A stretch of DNA of 5,459 bases from Acidimicrobiaceae bacterium (GTDB lineage Bacteria > Actinomycetota > Acidimicrobiia > Acidimicrobiales > Palsa-688), in assembly GCA_030838025.1 (NCBI GenBank), contig JAUTXM010000504.1, positions 1-5,459 of the forward strand, in the 5' to 3' direction. The notes below the pieces were generated by a model. It saw only the letters and a program-made list of their open reading frames with translations. It was not told the DNA's origin and did not search any database. A program made the position numbers and the translations under genes. Positions 5,380 through 5,459 of this stretch are shown in pieces. The first letter of the stretch is position 1. Each line of letters opens with the position of its first letter.

Positions 5380-5459
5380 GTGGCGAAGTTCGGAGAAAGC
5401 AGCGATCTGGTCAAGTGCTCCTTCTGCGGGAAGTCGCAGAAGCAGGTCAAGAAGCTCAT
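5380..5459 (+). CDS. clpX: ClpX unfoldase, N-terminal fragment
   Basis: The first 26 codons and part of another are visible before the window ends. They begin VAKFGESSDLVKCSFCGKSQ and end QVKKLI. Cys13 and Cys16 in CSFCGKSQ are the first pair of the four-cysteine zinc-binding domain of ClpX, which dimerises and helps bind substrates and adaptors. The AAA+ domain lies outside the window. ClpX is the hexameric ATPase that unfolds tagged proteins and passes them to ClpP. The position 20 bases after clpP in the same strand is the standard clpP-clpX arrangement. The GTG start is backed by GGGGGGA seven bases upstream. Confidence 0.95.
   Translation, partial: MAKFGESSDLVKCSFCGKSQKQVKKL

Overview
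The window is a high-G+C stretch of bacterial chromosome, most likely actinobacterial. The evidence is the conserved trigger factor - clpP - clpX order, GTG starts, an actinobacterial-type lipoprotein L,D-transpeptidase, and several genes with TANNNT -10-like boxes almost abutting the start codon. The class cannot be fixed from sequence alone; Acidimicrobiia or a relative is a guess.

Layout: bases 1-108 are the tail of a plus-strand gene ending in a membrane helix. Bases 109-575 hold no convincing gene; they lie between convergent 3' ends and contain a perfect 10-bp inverted repeat and a 21-bp GC-rich tandem repeat that runs up to the stop of the next gene. A minus-strand block follows, transcribed from right to left: tRNA-Pro(UGG), tRNA-Gly(UCC), a DUF1444-like protein, a class I SAM-dependent methyltransferase, and a secreted lipoprotein L,D-transpeptidase (YkuD domain). 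Diverging from the tRNAs is a plus-strand proteostasis operon: tig (trigger factor, with an acidic insertion in its PPIase domain), clpP (complete Ser-His-Asp triad) and the first 26 codons of clpX.

The plus-strand genes work together in protein quality control: trigger factor receives nascent chains at the ribosome, and ClpX unfolds substrates into the ClpP chamber. A strong hairpin between tig and clpP may set their relative expression. The minus-strand genes show no evident shared pathway.

No new defence, mobile or biosynthetic system is visible. The points worth a second look are the repeat-borne, in-frame open stretch after the transpeptidase stop, the leaderless-looking promoters, the trigger-factor insertion, an in-frame hexanucleotide array inside the methyltransferase, and the tig-clpP hairpin.
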